DNA of 64,000 nucleotides, taken from Caldinitratiruptor microaerophilus. Lineage in GTDB: Bacteria > Bacillota > Sulfobacillia > Symbiobacteriales > ZC4RG38. The translations under genes and the position numbers were made by a program. The notes under the pieces were generated by a model. That model was not told where the DNA came from, did not search any database, and saw only the letters and a program-made list of their open reading frames with translations. Numbering within the stretch: the first letter of the stretch is position 1; every line of letters starts with the position of its first letter. The DNA lies in assembly GCF_025999835.1 (NCBI RefSeq), contig NZ_AP025628.1, positions 2,790,001 through 2,854,000 on the forward strand, written 5' to 3'. This document shows positions 40,801 to 48,959 of the stretch, in pieces.

Positions 40801-40967
40801 GCCGTCACCGGTACCGTGACCGCCCTCGCCCGCCCGGGAAGTCGAGGCGGAGGCGAGGTGAGGCGGCCTCCCACCGCGGCGCGCTTCGCCGGCGGTGGCG
40901 CGTGCGGTGCGTTCGCCGGCCGCGCCGGTTCCGCGTGGCGGTGTCCCGTGCGCCCGGGCGGGACGAC

Positions 40968-41007
40968 GTGCACTTTCTGCACTGGGGATAGCGTGCAGAA
41001 ACCGCAC
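40968..41007. repeat. Palindrome TTTCTGCAC...GTGCAGAAA
   Basis: TTTCTGCAC (40974-40982) and GTGCAGAAA (40993-41001) are exact 9-bp complements around a 10-base loop; outer arms GTGCAC and CCGCAC extend it imperfectly. The right arm GTGCAGAAACCGCAC shares GTGCAGAA and ACCGC with the palindromes at 3754 and 3914. Confidence 0.7.
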
Positions 41008-41062
41008 CTTGAGACCCCCACAGCGCTTGAGAACCCGACGCCTGGAGGTGCACCCCACCGCC

Positions 41063-41079
41063 CGTGCAGTTCTTGCACG
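41063..41079. repeat. Small hairpin CGTGCA-GTTCT-TGCACG
   Basis: Six-base arms (41063-41068 and 41074-41079) around GTTCT, 56 bp after the preceding palindrome and partly sharing its TTCT/GCAC sequence. Confidence 0.5.
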
Positions 41080-41112
41080 TTGGCCCGGGGCCCGGGGGCC
41101 GGCAAGGCCCGC

Positions 41113-41150
41113 TTGCCTGATCTCACGCAGGCGTGATAAAGTTATCACGC
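41113..41150 (+). promoter_or_regulatory. Promoter with overlapping palindromic operator, AAA ATPase gene
   Basis: TTGCCT (41113-41118), a 16-bp spacer and GATAAA (41135-41140) form a promoter. The perfect inverted repeat GCGTGATAA-AG-TTATCACGC (41131-41150) covers the -10 box and the predicted start point. An exact 9-bp dyad in that place is typical of a repressor site. No regulator gene of obvious family is adjacent, though the ATPase itself ends in a winged helix. Confidence 0.6.
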
Positions 41151-41166
41151 TGAGGTGAGATCCATC

Positions 41167-42306
41167 GTGATGGGTCCCTTCTTCCCGGTGGGCGTCCCTG
41201 CCCCCGAAGGGGACGTCGTGGACCGAGAAGACTTCATCCCGACTGTCGCAGCGCGCCTCGCCGACGGGCAGAGTCTGGTGCTGAGCGGGCCGCGGCGGAC
41301 GGGCAAGACTTCCGTCGCCAGGGAAATCCTGCGCAGGCTCCGACGTGATGGGCTTTACGTGGCGCAGATCGACCTCTTCGCCGTGTCGGATGTGTTGGCG
41401 TTTGCCTACGCTCTCATCGACTCATGCCTGGAGAACGTCGGACTGCGAGGGGTCCTCGCCCGGGCCGGTGACAAGCTTGGCCGCCTCACGGGCACTGCCC
41501 GCTTCGAGCTCGCACTCGCAGGGCTCAAGCTCAGTGCCGGCACCCGCGCACGCAAGGAGAACCCGGAGGATCTACTGGCGAACGCCCTCGAGCTGCCGGA
41601 GCGCTTGGCGGCCCGGGACGGGCGCCGGATGGTGGTCCTCTTCGACGAGTTCCAGGAAGTCACCCGTCTGGGCGGCCCGGACCTTCTCAAGCGGCTGCGA
41701 GCACATTTCCAGGATCAGCCGCACGTCGCCTACTTCTTCCTGGGCTCGAAGTACGGGCTGCTGAAGACGCTCTTCGCCTCCAACCGGGAAGCGTTCTATC
41801 GTTTTGCTGCCTGGATCAACCTTCCGCCCATCCCGCAGGCGGCTTGGACGGAGTACCTCACGAGAAAATTCACAGAGCGAAACATCCGCTTGCTTCCAGA
41901 TGCGGCCGACACCCTCGTTTCGTTGACGGAAGGGCACCCCTACGACACGATGAGCGTTGCGTCCGCGGCCTACTACGCGGCCCGGGAACTGGGACTGTCG
42001 GAGATCGACACGACCACCGTCCGCCTTGCGTACGAGCGAGCGATGCTGGAACTGGAGCCCGTATTCACCGAGACCCTCGAGGCGGCGGCCCGGACCCCCG
42101 TCGCCCGGAGTATCCTGTTCCGGCTCGCCGCCGGGCAGGGGCCCTACGCCAAGGGTGGGACAGGTGCTGACCACAGCCAGCGAGTACGCCGTGCGCTCAA
42201 GGAACTCGTGGATGCGGGTATCCTGGTCCAGTTGGGAAGGGGACAGTATCGCTTCACTGAGCCGGCGTTCCGGGATTTCCTCTCACGCCTCGTGGCCGGA
42301 ACATGA
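41167..42306 (+). CDS. Archaeal-type AAA ATPase with C-terminal winged helix
   Basis: A P-loop ATPase of about 379 residues. Walker A is GPRRTGKTS, Walker B is MVVLFDEFQEV, a sensor-like YFFLGSKYGLL follows, and the C-terminus forms a winged-helix (QRVRRALKELVDAGILVQLGRGQYRFTEP). This is the layout of the 'ATPase domain predominantly from Archaea' group within STAND-like NTPases, whose members are often mobile or linked to defence and toxin-antitoxin loci; their function is mostly unknown. The GTG at 41167 (or ATG at 41170) is preferred over 41155 because AGGTGA lies 7 nt before it. It is controlled by a promoter with a palindromic operator. Confidence 0.8.
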   Translation: MMGPFFPVGVPAPEGDVVDREDFIPTVAARLADGQSLVLSGPRRTGKTSVAREILRRLRRDGLYVAQIDLFAVSDVLAFAYALIDSCLENVGLRGVLARAGDKLGRLTGTARFELALAGLKLSAGTRARKENPEDLLANALELPERLAARDGRRMVVLFDEFQEVTRLGGPDLLKRLRAHFQDQPHVAYFFLGSKYGLLKTLFASNREAFYRFAAWINLPPIPQAAWTEYLTRKFTERNIRLLPDAADTLVSLTEGHPYDTMSVASAAYYAARELGLSEIDTTTVRLAYERAMLELEPVFTETLEAAARTPVARSILFRLAAGQGPYAKGGTGADHSQRVRRALKELVDAGILVQLGRGQYRFTEPAFRDFLSRLVAGT

Positions 42307-42425
42307 GCACCGCGCCGCCAGTGCTTGTGTGCCGGTCACGCCCCCAGGAGGGGTTTCTACCAGTTCGCTGTTTTCATGAGGAAAGCTCGGTATGGGTGAG
42401 TTTTCGGAGGGGATCCCCCGCAGAG

Positions 42426-42454
42426 GTTGAACCGGGCCGCAGTTGAACCGGGCC
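42426..42454 (+). repeat. 13-bp direct repeat GTTGAACCGGGCC
   Basis: Two exact copies at 42426-42438 and 42442-42454, separated by 3 bp, just before the promoter of the TnpB-like gene. They may mark an element end or a protein site; function unknown. The rest of the gap 42307-42540 holds only that promoter. Confidence 0.6.
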
Positions 42455-42459
42455 CCCTC

Positions 42460-42488
42460 TTGACCAAACACGTGTTCTATGGTAAGCT
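42460..42488 (+). promoter_or_regulatory. Predicted promoter of the TnpB-like gene
   Basis: TTGACC (42460-42465), a 17-bp spacer and TAAGCT (42483-42488), 53 bp before the GTG start. Confidence 0.5.
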
Positions 42489-42540
42489 ATGCCGTGTCTG
42501 ACGCACACTACCATTCTGCCCCCCAGGAGCGTGGTGCCAC

Positions 42541-44140
42541 GTGCAGGTCACGTTCCAGACCCGCCTGCGGGACGAGGCCCTGTACCCGCTCCTGGACGCC
42601 ATCGCCGCCCTCTACCAGCGCCTGCAGCGGCGGCTGTTCGTGGACCTCTACGTCCGCCGCCGCCCCGTGGAGGAATGCAAGCGGGAGTACATCGCCCGGC
42701 ATGGCCTCACGGCCCGCCAGTTCAACGCCATCACCTACGAACTGAAGGGCAAGGTCCGGGCCGCCGAGGAGACCCGGCAGCAGCGGAGCCGCACCCTGCA
42801 AGGCCAGATCGAGGCCACGGAGAAGGCCATCCGCAAGCTGCAGCGGGAGGATGCGGCCCTGGCCAAGGGGAGCGGGCAGGCGCGCAAGCTGCCGCCCCAC
42901 GAGCGGGTAGAGCGCCGCCAGCGGGTCCGGTTCCGCCTGCACCAAAAGAACCGGCGCCTGGCCATGCTCCGGGCCCGGCTGGAGGCGGCGGAAAACCACC
43001 AGGGACCGTCTTCCCTTTGCTTCGGCTCCCGCAAGCTGTTCCGTGCCCAGTTCCACCTGGCGGAGAATGGCTATGCCTCCCACGACGAGTGGCTTCAGGC
43101 CTGGCGGGAGGCCCGCAGCGACTCGTTCTTCTGCCTGGGCTCGAAGGACGAGACCGGCGGCAACCAGACCTGCACCCTCCTACCGGGCGGCACCCTGCGG
43201 CTGCGGGTCCCGAACGCCCTGGCCGGCGAGTATGGCACCCACGTCCTGATCCGGGGCGTGCGCTTCGCCTACGGCCAGGACGTGCTGGGCGCCGCCCTGG
43301 CGGCCGGGCAGGCCATCTCGTACCGGTTCGTGCGCAAGGACGGCACTTGGTACCTGCACGCCACCACGGAGCGGATGCCTGCACCGGCGGTGACGCACCG
43401 GCAGGCGGGGGCCGTCGGGGTGGACCTGAACCCGGGCCTGGTGGCGGTGGCGGAGATCGACCGCTCCGGCAACCCGGTGGGGACCCGGCACATCCCGGTG
43501 CCGATCCAGGGCCGGCGCAAGGAGCAGGTCCTGGCCACACTGGGAGAGGCCGTGGCGGACGTGGTGGCCTGGGCGAAGGCCGCCGGAAAGCCCGTGGTGG
43601 TGGAGCGCCTGGACTTCCGGGCGAAGAAGGCCCGGCTGCGGGAGGTCTCCGACCGGCACGCCCGGCGGTTGTCGCACTTCGCCTACGCCTCTTTCCACGC
43701 CCTGCTCATCGCCCGTGCGGAACGGGAAGGCGTGGAAGTGATCACCGTCAACCCAGCGTTCACCAGCGTGATCGGGAAGTTCATGGCCCGGTACGGGCTG
43801 TCGCCGCACGCTGCGGCGGCGGTGGGCGATCGCCCGGCGGGGCCTGAGGTTTGGGGAGCGGCTCCGGTCCGGAAACGCCCGTCCGCTACCTGCGAGGAAT
43901 CGCGGGCGGCACGCCTGGGGCGACTGGCGCCGGGTTCTCCCCGGCGTGCGTGGGCGGAAGCTGACGCATGCTTTATACGAGTGTCCCTCCGAGGGAGGCC
44001 CAGGCAGGGGGGTACCCCTATCCGCTCCGGCACCGGCGGGTGCAGGCTCGCACGGCCCGGAGCGGGATGGTCTGGCTTGGGTCCCGGGGTGCGATCCCCC
44101 GGCGCGAATCGTCGGGAGCACCGTTCGCCCGGCGTCGTAA
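42541..44140 (+). pseudogene. TnpB-related RuvC-like nuclease, frameshifted
   Basis: The gene belongs to the IS200/IS605 TnpB-related group (RNA-guided nuclease ancestors of Cas12). Visible parts are an N-terminal basic helical region, AVGVDLNPGLVAVAEID (RuvC I, D295), VVVERLDFRAKKARL (RuvC II, E355), and VNPAFTSVIGKF with RYGLSPHAAAA near 420. At about 43824-43826 a GGG run carries one base too many. Skipping it restores AIARRGLRFGERLRSG, then RHAWGDWRRVLPGVRGRKLTHALYE to the stop at 44140. Unshifted, the frame runs to 44145 with a nonsense tail. The shift looks like decay or a sequencing error. The third acidic residue cannot be placed with confidence. No TnpA lies nearby. Confidence 0.75.
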
Positions 44141-44182
44141 GCTGAGGTTTACTTGTCAACGCTTGCGTTTAGGAACGGTACG

Positions 44183-44211
44183 TTGCGCGGACCGGACATC
44201 CGAGGTACAAT
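44183..44211 (+). promoter_or_regulatory. Predicted promoter of the HNH gene
   Basis: TTGCGC (44183-44188), a 17-bp spacer and TACAAT (44206-44211); predicted start near 44218, about 32 nt before the CTG start codon. Confidence 0.55.
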
Positions 44212-44249
44212 TGGCCCGGTGTGCTTCATTTATCAGGAGGTTTTCGCGA

Positions 44250-44810
44250 CTGGGGGAACTCGTCCAGGTCATCGACCGCCGCGGCCGGACCCTGACGCCC
44301 TGCCGCCGGCAGGTGGCCGAGCGTGAGGTCCGCCTGGCCAGGGCCAAGTGGGTCGGGAAGGACAAGATCCGGCTCCGCTTCGACCCGTTCGCCGAGCGCC
44401 ACATCCGCCTGAAGGTACTGGCCCGGGACAACTACACGTGCTACTGGTGCGGGCGACCGGGGGATACGGTCGACCACATCATCCCGTGGTCCCGGGGCGG
44501 CCGCACCACGATGACGAACCTCGTCACGGCGTGCCGTGAGTGTAACGGCGAGCGGGGCGACCTGCCTGCCGATGTGTTCGCGCGCCGCAAGGGCGTGCCG
44601 GTCCCGCACTTCACGGGCAACGAGCCGGTCCCGCCCTTCGACCCGGCTCGGCTTGCCGCGGCGCGGGCAACTGCCCGCACGGCAGAAGCTGCCGGCGAGC
44701 CTCGTACGCCGGATGACGGCGGGCCGTCCGCCCAGGGCCGGGCCGACCGGATCATCCGGCTGAGCCTGCTTCTCCAGGGCACCATGCCGCTGCGGCGCAG
44801 CTTTCTCTGA
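44250..44810 (+). CDS. RRXRR/PLMP-like plus HNH endonuclease (IshB-like), CTG start
   Basis: The 186-residue protein begins ELVQVIDRRGRTLTPC, followed by alternating Arg/Ala helix (EVRLARAKWV). This resembles the PLMP/RRXRR N-terminal segment of IscB-family proteins. An HNH nuclease follows with zinc cysteines C64, C67, C95 and C98 and the catalytic D75-H76 with N90 (CYWCGRPG, VDHIIPWSRGG, NLVTACRECNG). No RuvC domain is present. Domain order and size fit IshB, but a generic HNH protein is possible. No ATG, GTG or TTG lies suitably in frame; CTG at 44250 has AGGAGG 9 nt upstream. It ends 7 bp before the convergent uvrB. Confidence 0.7.
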   Translation: MGELVQVIDRRGRTLTPCRRQVAEREVRLARAKWVGKDKIRLRFDPFAERHIRLKVLARDNYTCYWCGRPGDTVDHIIPWSRGGRTTMTNLVTACRECNGERGDLPADVFARRKGVPVPHFTGNEPVPPFDPARLAAARATARTAEAAGEPRTPDDGGPSAQGRADRIIRLSLLLQGTMPLRRSFL

Positions 44811-44817
44811 TCGCGCC

Positions 44818-46800
44818 CTAGCTTGCCCGGCGCTTCTCGAGCTCGATGATGAGGTCCCGGAGTTCCGCCGCCCGCTCGAACTCGAGCTTCCGGGCGGCGT
44901 CCTTCATCTCCTTGCGCAGGCGGTCGATGACCGGCCCGAGCGCGTGCTTCGGGAGCGACAGGAAGTCGAGCGGCTGGTCGCCGGCGGCGTCGGCCGGCCG
45001 GGTCGCCTGGATGACATCCCGGACCGGCTTGACCACGGTCCTGGGCACGATGCCGTGCTTGCGGTTGAACTCGGCCTGGATCGCACGGCGGCGGTTCGTC
45101 TCGTCGATGGCCCTCTGCATCGACTCCGTGATCCGGTCGGCGTACATGATGACCTTCCCGTGCTCGTTGCGGGCGGCGCGGCCGATCGTCTGGATGAGGG
45201 ACCGCTCGGAGCGCAGGTAGCCCTCCTTGTCCGCGTCGAGGATGGCCACCAGCGAGCACTCGGGGATGTCCAGGCCCTCCCGCAGCAGGTTGATCCCCAC
45301 GAGCACGTCGAACTCCCCGAGGCGCAGCCCGCGGACGATCTGCATCCGCTCGAGGGTCTCGACGTCCGAGTGCATGTACCGGACCCGGATGCCGACTTCC
45401 TTGAGGTAGTCGGTGAGGTCCTCCGCCATCTTCTTGGTGAGCGTGGTGATGAGGACCCGCTCGCCCCGCTGGACGCGGGCCCGGATCTCGGCGATGAGGT
45501 CGTCGATCTGTCCCTTCGTCGGCCGGACCTCGACCTCGGGGTCGAGGAGCCCCGTCGGCCGGACGATCTGCTCGACGATGTGGTGCTTCGGTACCCGCCG
45601 CAGCTCGTACGGCCCCGGGGTCGCGGAGACGTAGACGACCTGGTTCAGCCGCTCCTCGAACTCGTGGAACTTGAGCGGGCGGTTGTCGGCAGCCGAGGGA
45701 AGCCGGAAGCCGTACTCGATCAGGGTGTCCTTCCGGGACTTGTCGCCGTTGTACATGGCGGCGACCTGGGGGATCGTCTGGTGGGACTCGTCGATCACCA
45801 CCAGGAAGTCGTCCGGGAAGAAGTCCAGCAGGGTGTACGGCGGCTCGCCCGGCGCCCGGCCCGTGAGGTGCCGGGAGTAGTTCTCGATGCCGGGGCAGTA
45901 GCCGAACTCCCGCAGCATCTCCAGATCCTGCCGGGTGCGCATCTCGAGCCGCTGCGCCTCGAGGAGCTTGCCCCGGCTGCGCAGGAAGCGGAGCTGCTCC
46001 TCCAGTTCCTCCTCGATGCTCACCAGGGCCCGCTTGAGCTTGTCCTCCGCCACGACGTAGTGGCTGGCCGGGTAGATGGCGACGTGGTCGCGCTCGGCCA
46101 GGATCTCCCCCGTGAGCGGGTCGAACTCCGAGATGCGCTCGATCTCGTCCCCCCACCACTCCACCCGGACGGCGCGCTCGGACATGCCGGCCGGGAAGAT
46201 CTCGACCACGTCCCCCCGCACCCGGAACTTCGTGCGGACGAAGTTCACGTCGTTGCGCTCGTACTGGATGTCGACCAGCCGGCGCAGGACGAAGTCCCGG
46301 TCGACGGTCATGCCGCGGCGCAGGGACACCGACAGGTCCCGGTAGTCGGCCGGCGAGCCGAGGCCGTAGATGCACGAGACCGACGCCACCACGATCACGT
46401 CGCGCCGCTCGAAGATCGCCATCGTGGCGCTGTGCCGCAGCTTGTCGATCTCGTCGTTGATGGTCGCGTCCTTCTCGATGTACGTATCGGTCTGGGGGAT
46501 GTAGGCCTCGGGCTGGTAGTAGTCGTAGTAGCTCACGAAGTACTCGACCGCGTTGTTGGGGAAGAACTCCTTGAACTCGCTCGTGAGCTGGGCGGCCAGG
46601 ATCTTGTTGTGCGCGATGACCAGGGTCGGCCGCTGGACCTTCTCGATCACCCCGGCGATCGTGAAGGTCTTGCCCGACCCGGTCACGCCGAGCAGGACCT
46701 GCTCCCGGACGCCCTTCTCGATGCCGTCCGCCAGGGCCTCGATGGCCCTGGGCTGGTCGCCGCGAGGCTTGAAGTCGGTCACGAGCTCGAACGCCGGCAT
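44818..46800 (-). CDS. uvrB: UvrABC excinuclease subunit B
   Basis: UvrB is the helicase-like damage-verification subunit. The 660-residue protein begins [17 protein letters not shown], with Walker A GVTGSGKT, the beta-hairpin region ([20 protein letters not shown]), DESHQT, helicase motifs through QTIGRAARN, and a C-terminal UVR domain ([18 protein letters not shown]) for UvrC binding. The ATG at 46800 follows GGGGGGAG. A TATAAT -10 box lies at 46827-46822, about 20 nt before the start. Upstream in-frame sequence is noncoding. Confidence 0.98.
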   Translation of the reverse strand: MPAFELVTDFKPRGDQPRAIEALADGIEKGVREQVLLGVTGSGKTFTIAGVIEKVQRPTLVIAHNKILAAQLTSEFKEFFPNNAVEYFVSYYDYYQPEAYIPQTDTYIEKDATINDEIDKLRHSATMAIFERRDVIVVASVSCIYGLGSPADYRDLSVSLRRGMTVDRDFVLRRLVDIQYERNDVNFVRTKFRVRGDVVEIFPAGMSERAVRVEWWGDEIERISEFDPLTGEILAERDHVAIYPASHYVVAEDKLKRALVSIEEELEEQLRFLRSRGKLLEAQRLEMRTRQDLEMLREFGYCPGIENYSRHLTGRAPGEPPYTLLDFFPDDFLVVIDESHQTIPQVAAMYNGDKSRKDTLIEYGFRLPSAADNRPLKFHEFEERLNQVVYVSATPGPYELRRVPKHHIVEQIVRPTGLLDPEVEVRPTKGQIDDLIAEIRARVQRGERVLITTLTKKMAEDLTDYLKEVGIRVRYMHSDVETLERMQIVRGLRLGEFDVLVGINLLREGLDIPECSLVAILDADKEGYLRSERSLIQTIGRAARNEHGKVIMYADRITESMQRAIDETNRRRAIQAEFNRKHGIVPRTVVKPVRDVIQATRPADAAGDQPLDFLSLPKHALGPVIDRLRKEMKDAARKLEFERAAELRDLIIELEKRRAS

Positions 46801-46821
46801 GGGCTCTCCCCCCGCTCCCCC

Positions 46822-46827
46822 ATTATA
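46822..46827 (-). promoter_or_regulatory. -10 box of uvrB
   Basis: Perfect TATAAT on the minus strand in the 91-bp gap between divergent uvrB and pcrB; the -35 is not clear. Confidence 0.5.
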
Positions 46828-46891
46828 CCGCAGCGGCGCGCGGGCCCCGCGGCCCGGCCAGGGCCGCCGCGGACACGGAGGAATCGCGCCC

Positions 46892-47755
46892 GTGGAGCCG
46901 GACAGGCCCCGAACGCCGGGTGCGCCCCACCCGGCCCTCGCCCCCGCCGGAGGGTGGCTGCGACTTGTCCGCGAGGTTCCCTGGCTCGTCCGGACCCGCC
47001 TGACGGGAGCGCGGCGCGCCCCCGCCGGGAGCGCGCCGCCGCCCTGGTGGCGCTGGCGCCTGGTGATCAAGCTCGACCCCGACCGGGCGCTCAGCGCCCG
47101 GGCCCTGGAGCTCGTCCTGGCCACGGGTGCCGACGCGCTCCTGGTCGGCGGGACTCAGGGGATCACCGCGGAGAAGGTGCTCGGGCTCCTCGGCCGCCTC
47201 GAGGCCGCTTTGCGCCGCCCGCCGGTGTGGCTGGAGGTGTCATCTCCCGCTGCAGCCGTGCCGGGGGCGCCGGGGTACCTCGTCCCGTTCGTCCTCAACG
47301 CCGGCGACCCGACCTGGACCGGGCGTGCCCAGGCGGAAGCCCTGGGAGCGATGCTCCCCCGCCTGGGGGCGATTCTCCCCTGGGAGCGCCTCTGGCCCGC
47401 CGCCTACCTCATCCTCAACCCCGACTCGGCTGCCGCGCGGCTGACGGCCGCCGAGGCGCCCCCGCCCGAGACCGCGGTCGGGTACGCCGCGCTCGCCGGC
47501 CGGCTCCTGCGGCTGCCCCTGCTGTACGTGGAGTACAGCGGCCGCTTCGGAGACACGCAGCTGCTGGACCGGCTCCGCCGCGCCGCCGGCCCTTCGTGCC
47601 GGGTGTGGTACGGGGGCGGGGTCGACTCCGGGGCCCGCGCGGCCGCGGCGGCCCGGGCGGCGCATGCGGTGGTGGTCGGCAACGCGGCCCACGAGGTGCC
47701 GGACCGGCTCAGCGAGATCGCCGCGGCGGTGCGGGCCACCCCGCCTCCTCCCTGA
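46892..47755 (+). CDS. pcrB: Heptaprenylglyceryl phosphate synthase (PcrB)
   Basis: PcrB joins heptaprenyl diphosphate to glycerol-1-phosphate, the bacterial counterpart of the archaeal GGGP synthase. The 287-residue protein carries the family motifs in order: [96 protein letters not shown] and [14 protein letters not shown] start with GGAGGA 9 nt upstream gives an extra N-terminal tail of about 45 residues that lacks family motifs. A later start near [11 protein letters not shown] is possible. The polyprenyl synthase at 18.8 kb could supply the substrate. Confidence 0.92.
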   Translation: MEPDRPRTPGAPHPALAPAGGWLRLVREVPWLVRTRLTGARRAPAGSAPPPWWRWRLVIKLDPDRALSARALELVLATGADALLVGGTQGITAEKVLGLLGRLEAALRRPPVWLEVSSPAAAVPGAPGYLVPFVLNAGDPTWTGRAQAEALGAMLPRLGAILPWERLWPAAYLILNPDSAAARLTAAEAPPPETAVGYAALAGRLLRLPLLYVEYSGRFGDTQLLDRLRRAAGPSCRVWYGGGVDSGARAAAAARAAHAVVVGNAAHEVPDRLSEIAAAVRATPPPP

Positions 47756-47804
47756 CGGCCTGTGCGCCGGTCACTGTCCCGCCGGCCCCGTCCGGGCGGG
47801 CTTC

Positions 47805-48056
47805 CTAGAGCACCTGCGCGCCCGGGAAGCCGGCCTCCGCCAGTGCCGCCACGAACTCGGCGGACCGCCTAGCGCCCGGCAGGAAGGTGACCGTGACCAG
47901 GGCCGGGGTTCCCGGGACCGCGGCTGGGGGTGGGGGGTCGACCCGCACCCGCAGCACCCCCGGCAAGCCCTGGAGGACCGCCCGGACCCGATCCCGGGCC
48001 CCGGGCAGCCCGGCGCCGGGAACACGCAGGCGGACCTTGCAGGGCTCACCGGTCAC
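47805..48056 (-). CDS. Small HMA-like hypothetical protein
   Basis: An 83-residue protein with the beta-alpha-beta pattern of heavy-metal-associated (ferredoxin-fold) domains: KVRLRVPGAG, a helix, VLRVRVDPPPPA, ALVTVTFLPGARRSAEFVAALAEAGFPGAQVL. The metal-binding C-X-X-C of true HMA domains is absent; the matching loop is GAGLPG. Only one Cys is present (residue 6). It ends 49 bp from the convergent pcrB. It may be a real small gene on strength of pattern and codon use, but no role is known. Confidence 0.5.
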   Translation of the reverse strand: MTGEPCKVRLRVPGAGLPGARDRVRAVLQGLPGVLRVRVDPPPPAAVPGTPALVTVTFLPGARRSAEFVAALAEAGFPGAQVL

Positions 48057-48123
48057 CGGCCCCCACCCCCTGCCGTCCCACGGGCGGGACCGGCTCCGGC
48101 TCCGGAGGCCACCACCGGGCGGG

Positions 48124-48729
48124 TCACTCCTCGCAGCCCGCAGGATGTCCTTGAGGGCGCGAGCAGGGCGCGTCCCTGCACGGTCCCGGGGCGCAGAATC
48201 CGTAGCTGGGCACGAGGAGCCGGACGCGGGCCGTGGTGTGGAGCACCACGCAGAGGTTGGCGACGCAGCACAGCTCCTCGGAGCGCTCGTCGGCGTTGGC
48301 GTCGATCAGGTCGCAGAAGCACGTCCCTGTGACCTCGCAACCAAGGCGCGTCCCCTCGGGGATGCAGAGCTGCAGGCTCCGGAAGACCGGGAAGGTGATC
48401 GTGAACTCGTGGCACTCGCCGACCCGCACGGTGGCAGGGACTGTCACCACCACGTTGACGTTCGCCATCCCGCCGTCCGTGTATTCCGGGTTTCCCACGA
48501 TCCGGCAGGTGGCTTCCTGTGTACGCAACGCGCACGAGACCGGGGTGCCGTGGGGCTGCCCCTCGAGGGGGATGCAGCGGGTCACCGTGGTCTCGTCGAA
48601 GCAGTAATCGAAGACCTTGTCGACGGCAATGCAGACGATCTCGTCCGGATCGTGGCGCGACTCTGGGCGAACAGGCCCCGGGCGGATCTCCTGCTGGCCG
48701 CCGGCCGGCCCGGAGCGATCCGCGTCCAT
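48124..48729 (-). CDS. Cys-rich protein, possible spore coat component
   Basis: The 201-residue protein has 17 cysteines spread over its length (VCIAVDKVFDYCF, ATCRIV, GECHEF, LQLCIP, GTCFCDL, EELCCVANLCVV, YGFCAPGPCRDAPC) and a beta-rich middle (ANVNVVVTVPATVRV). The VCIAVDKVFDYC opening resembles CIxVxKVYDW-type starts in Firmicute coat-like proteins; I give this family link with limited confidence. There is no signal peptide. The ATG at 48729 is chosen because the upstream extension is Arg/Gly/Pro-rich and not conserved-looking. Cys-rich cytoplasmic proteins of sporulating bacteria often cross-link into the coat. Confidence 0.65.
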   Translation of the reverse strand: MDADRSGPAGGQQEIRPGPVRPESRHDPDEIVCIAVDKVFDYCFDETTVTRCIPLEGQPHGTPVSCALRTQEATCRIVGNPEYTDGGMANVNVVVTVPATVRVGECHEFTITFPVFRSLQLCIPEGTRLGCEVTGTCFCDLIDANADERSEELCCVANLCVVLHTTARVRLLVPSYGFCAPGPCRDAPCSRPQGHPAGCEE

Positions 48730-48959
48730 GGGCGGCCGACCCCTCCTTCTTCCTCTCGCTGCCGGCCCGCCGGTGCCGACGGGCCGTCGTGCCTGGTGGC
48801 AGGTTATGAGGGGATGCCGCCGCGGGTTCCTGGCCCTCGACATGCGCCGTGCTCCTCCCCCGCGGCCGGTGAATATCCTATGGCGACCCACGGTGTCGGA
48901 GGAGGGAGCCGTCCCCGGTACGGCCGCCGGGGGCGGCACGGCACATGAAGGAGATCTCC

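Noticed and set aside
48057-48123. Possible promoter or small RNA between the two small minus-strand genes
   Set aside because: The 67 bp show no -10/-35 pair, hairpin or conserved motif that I can support.
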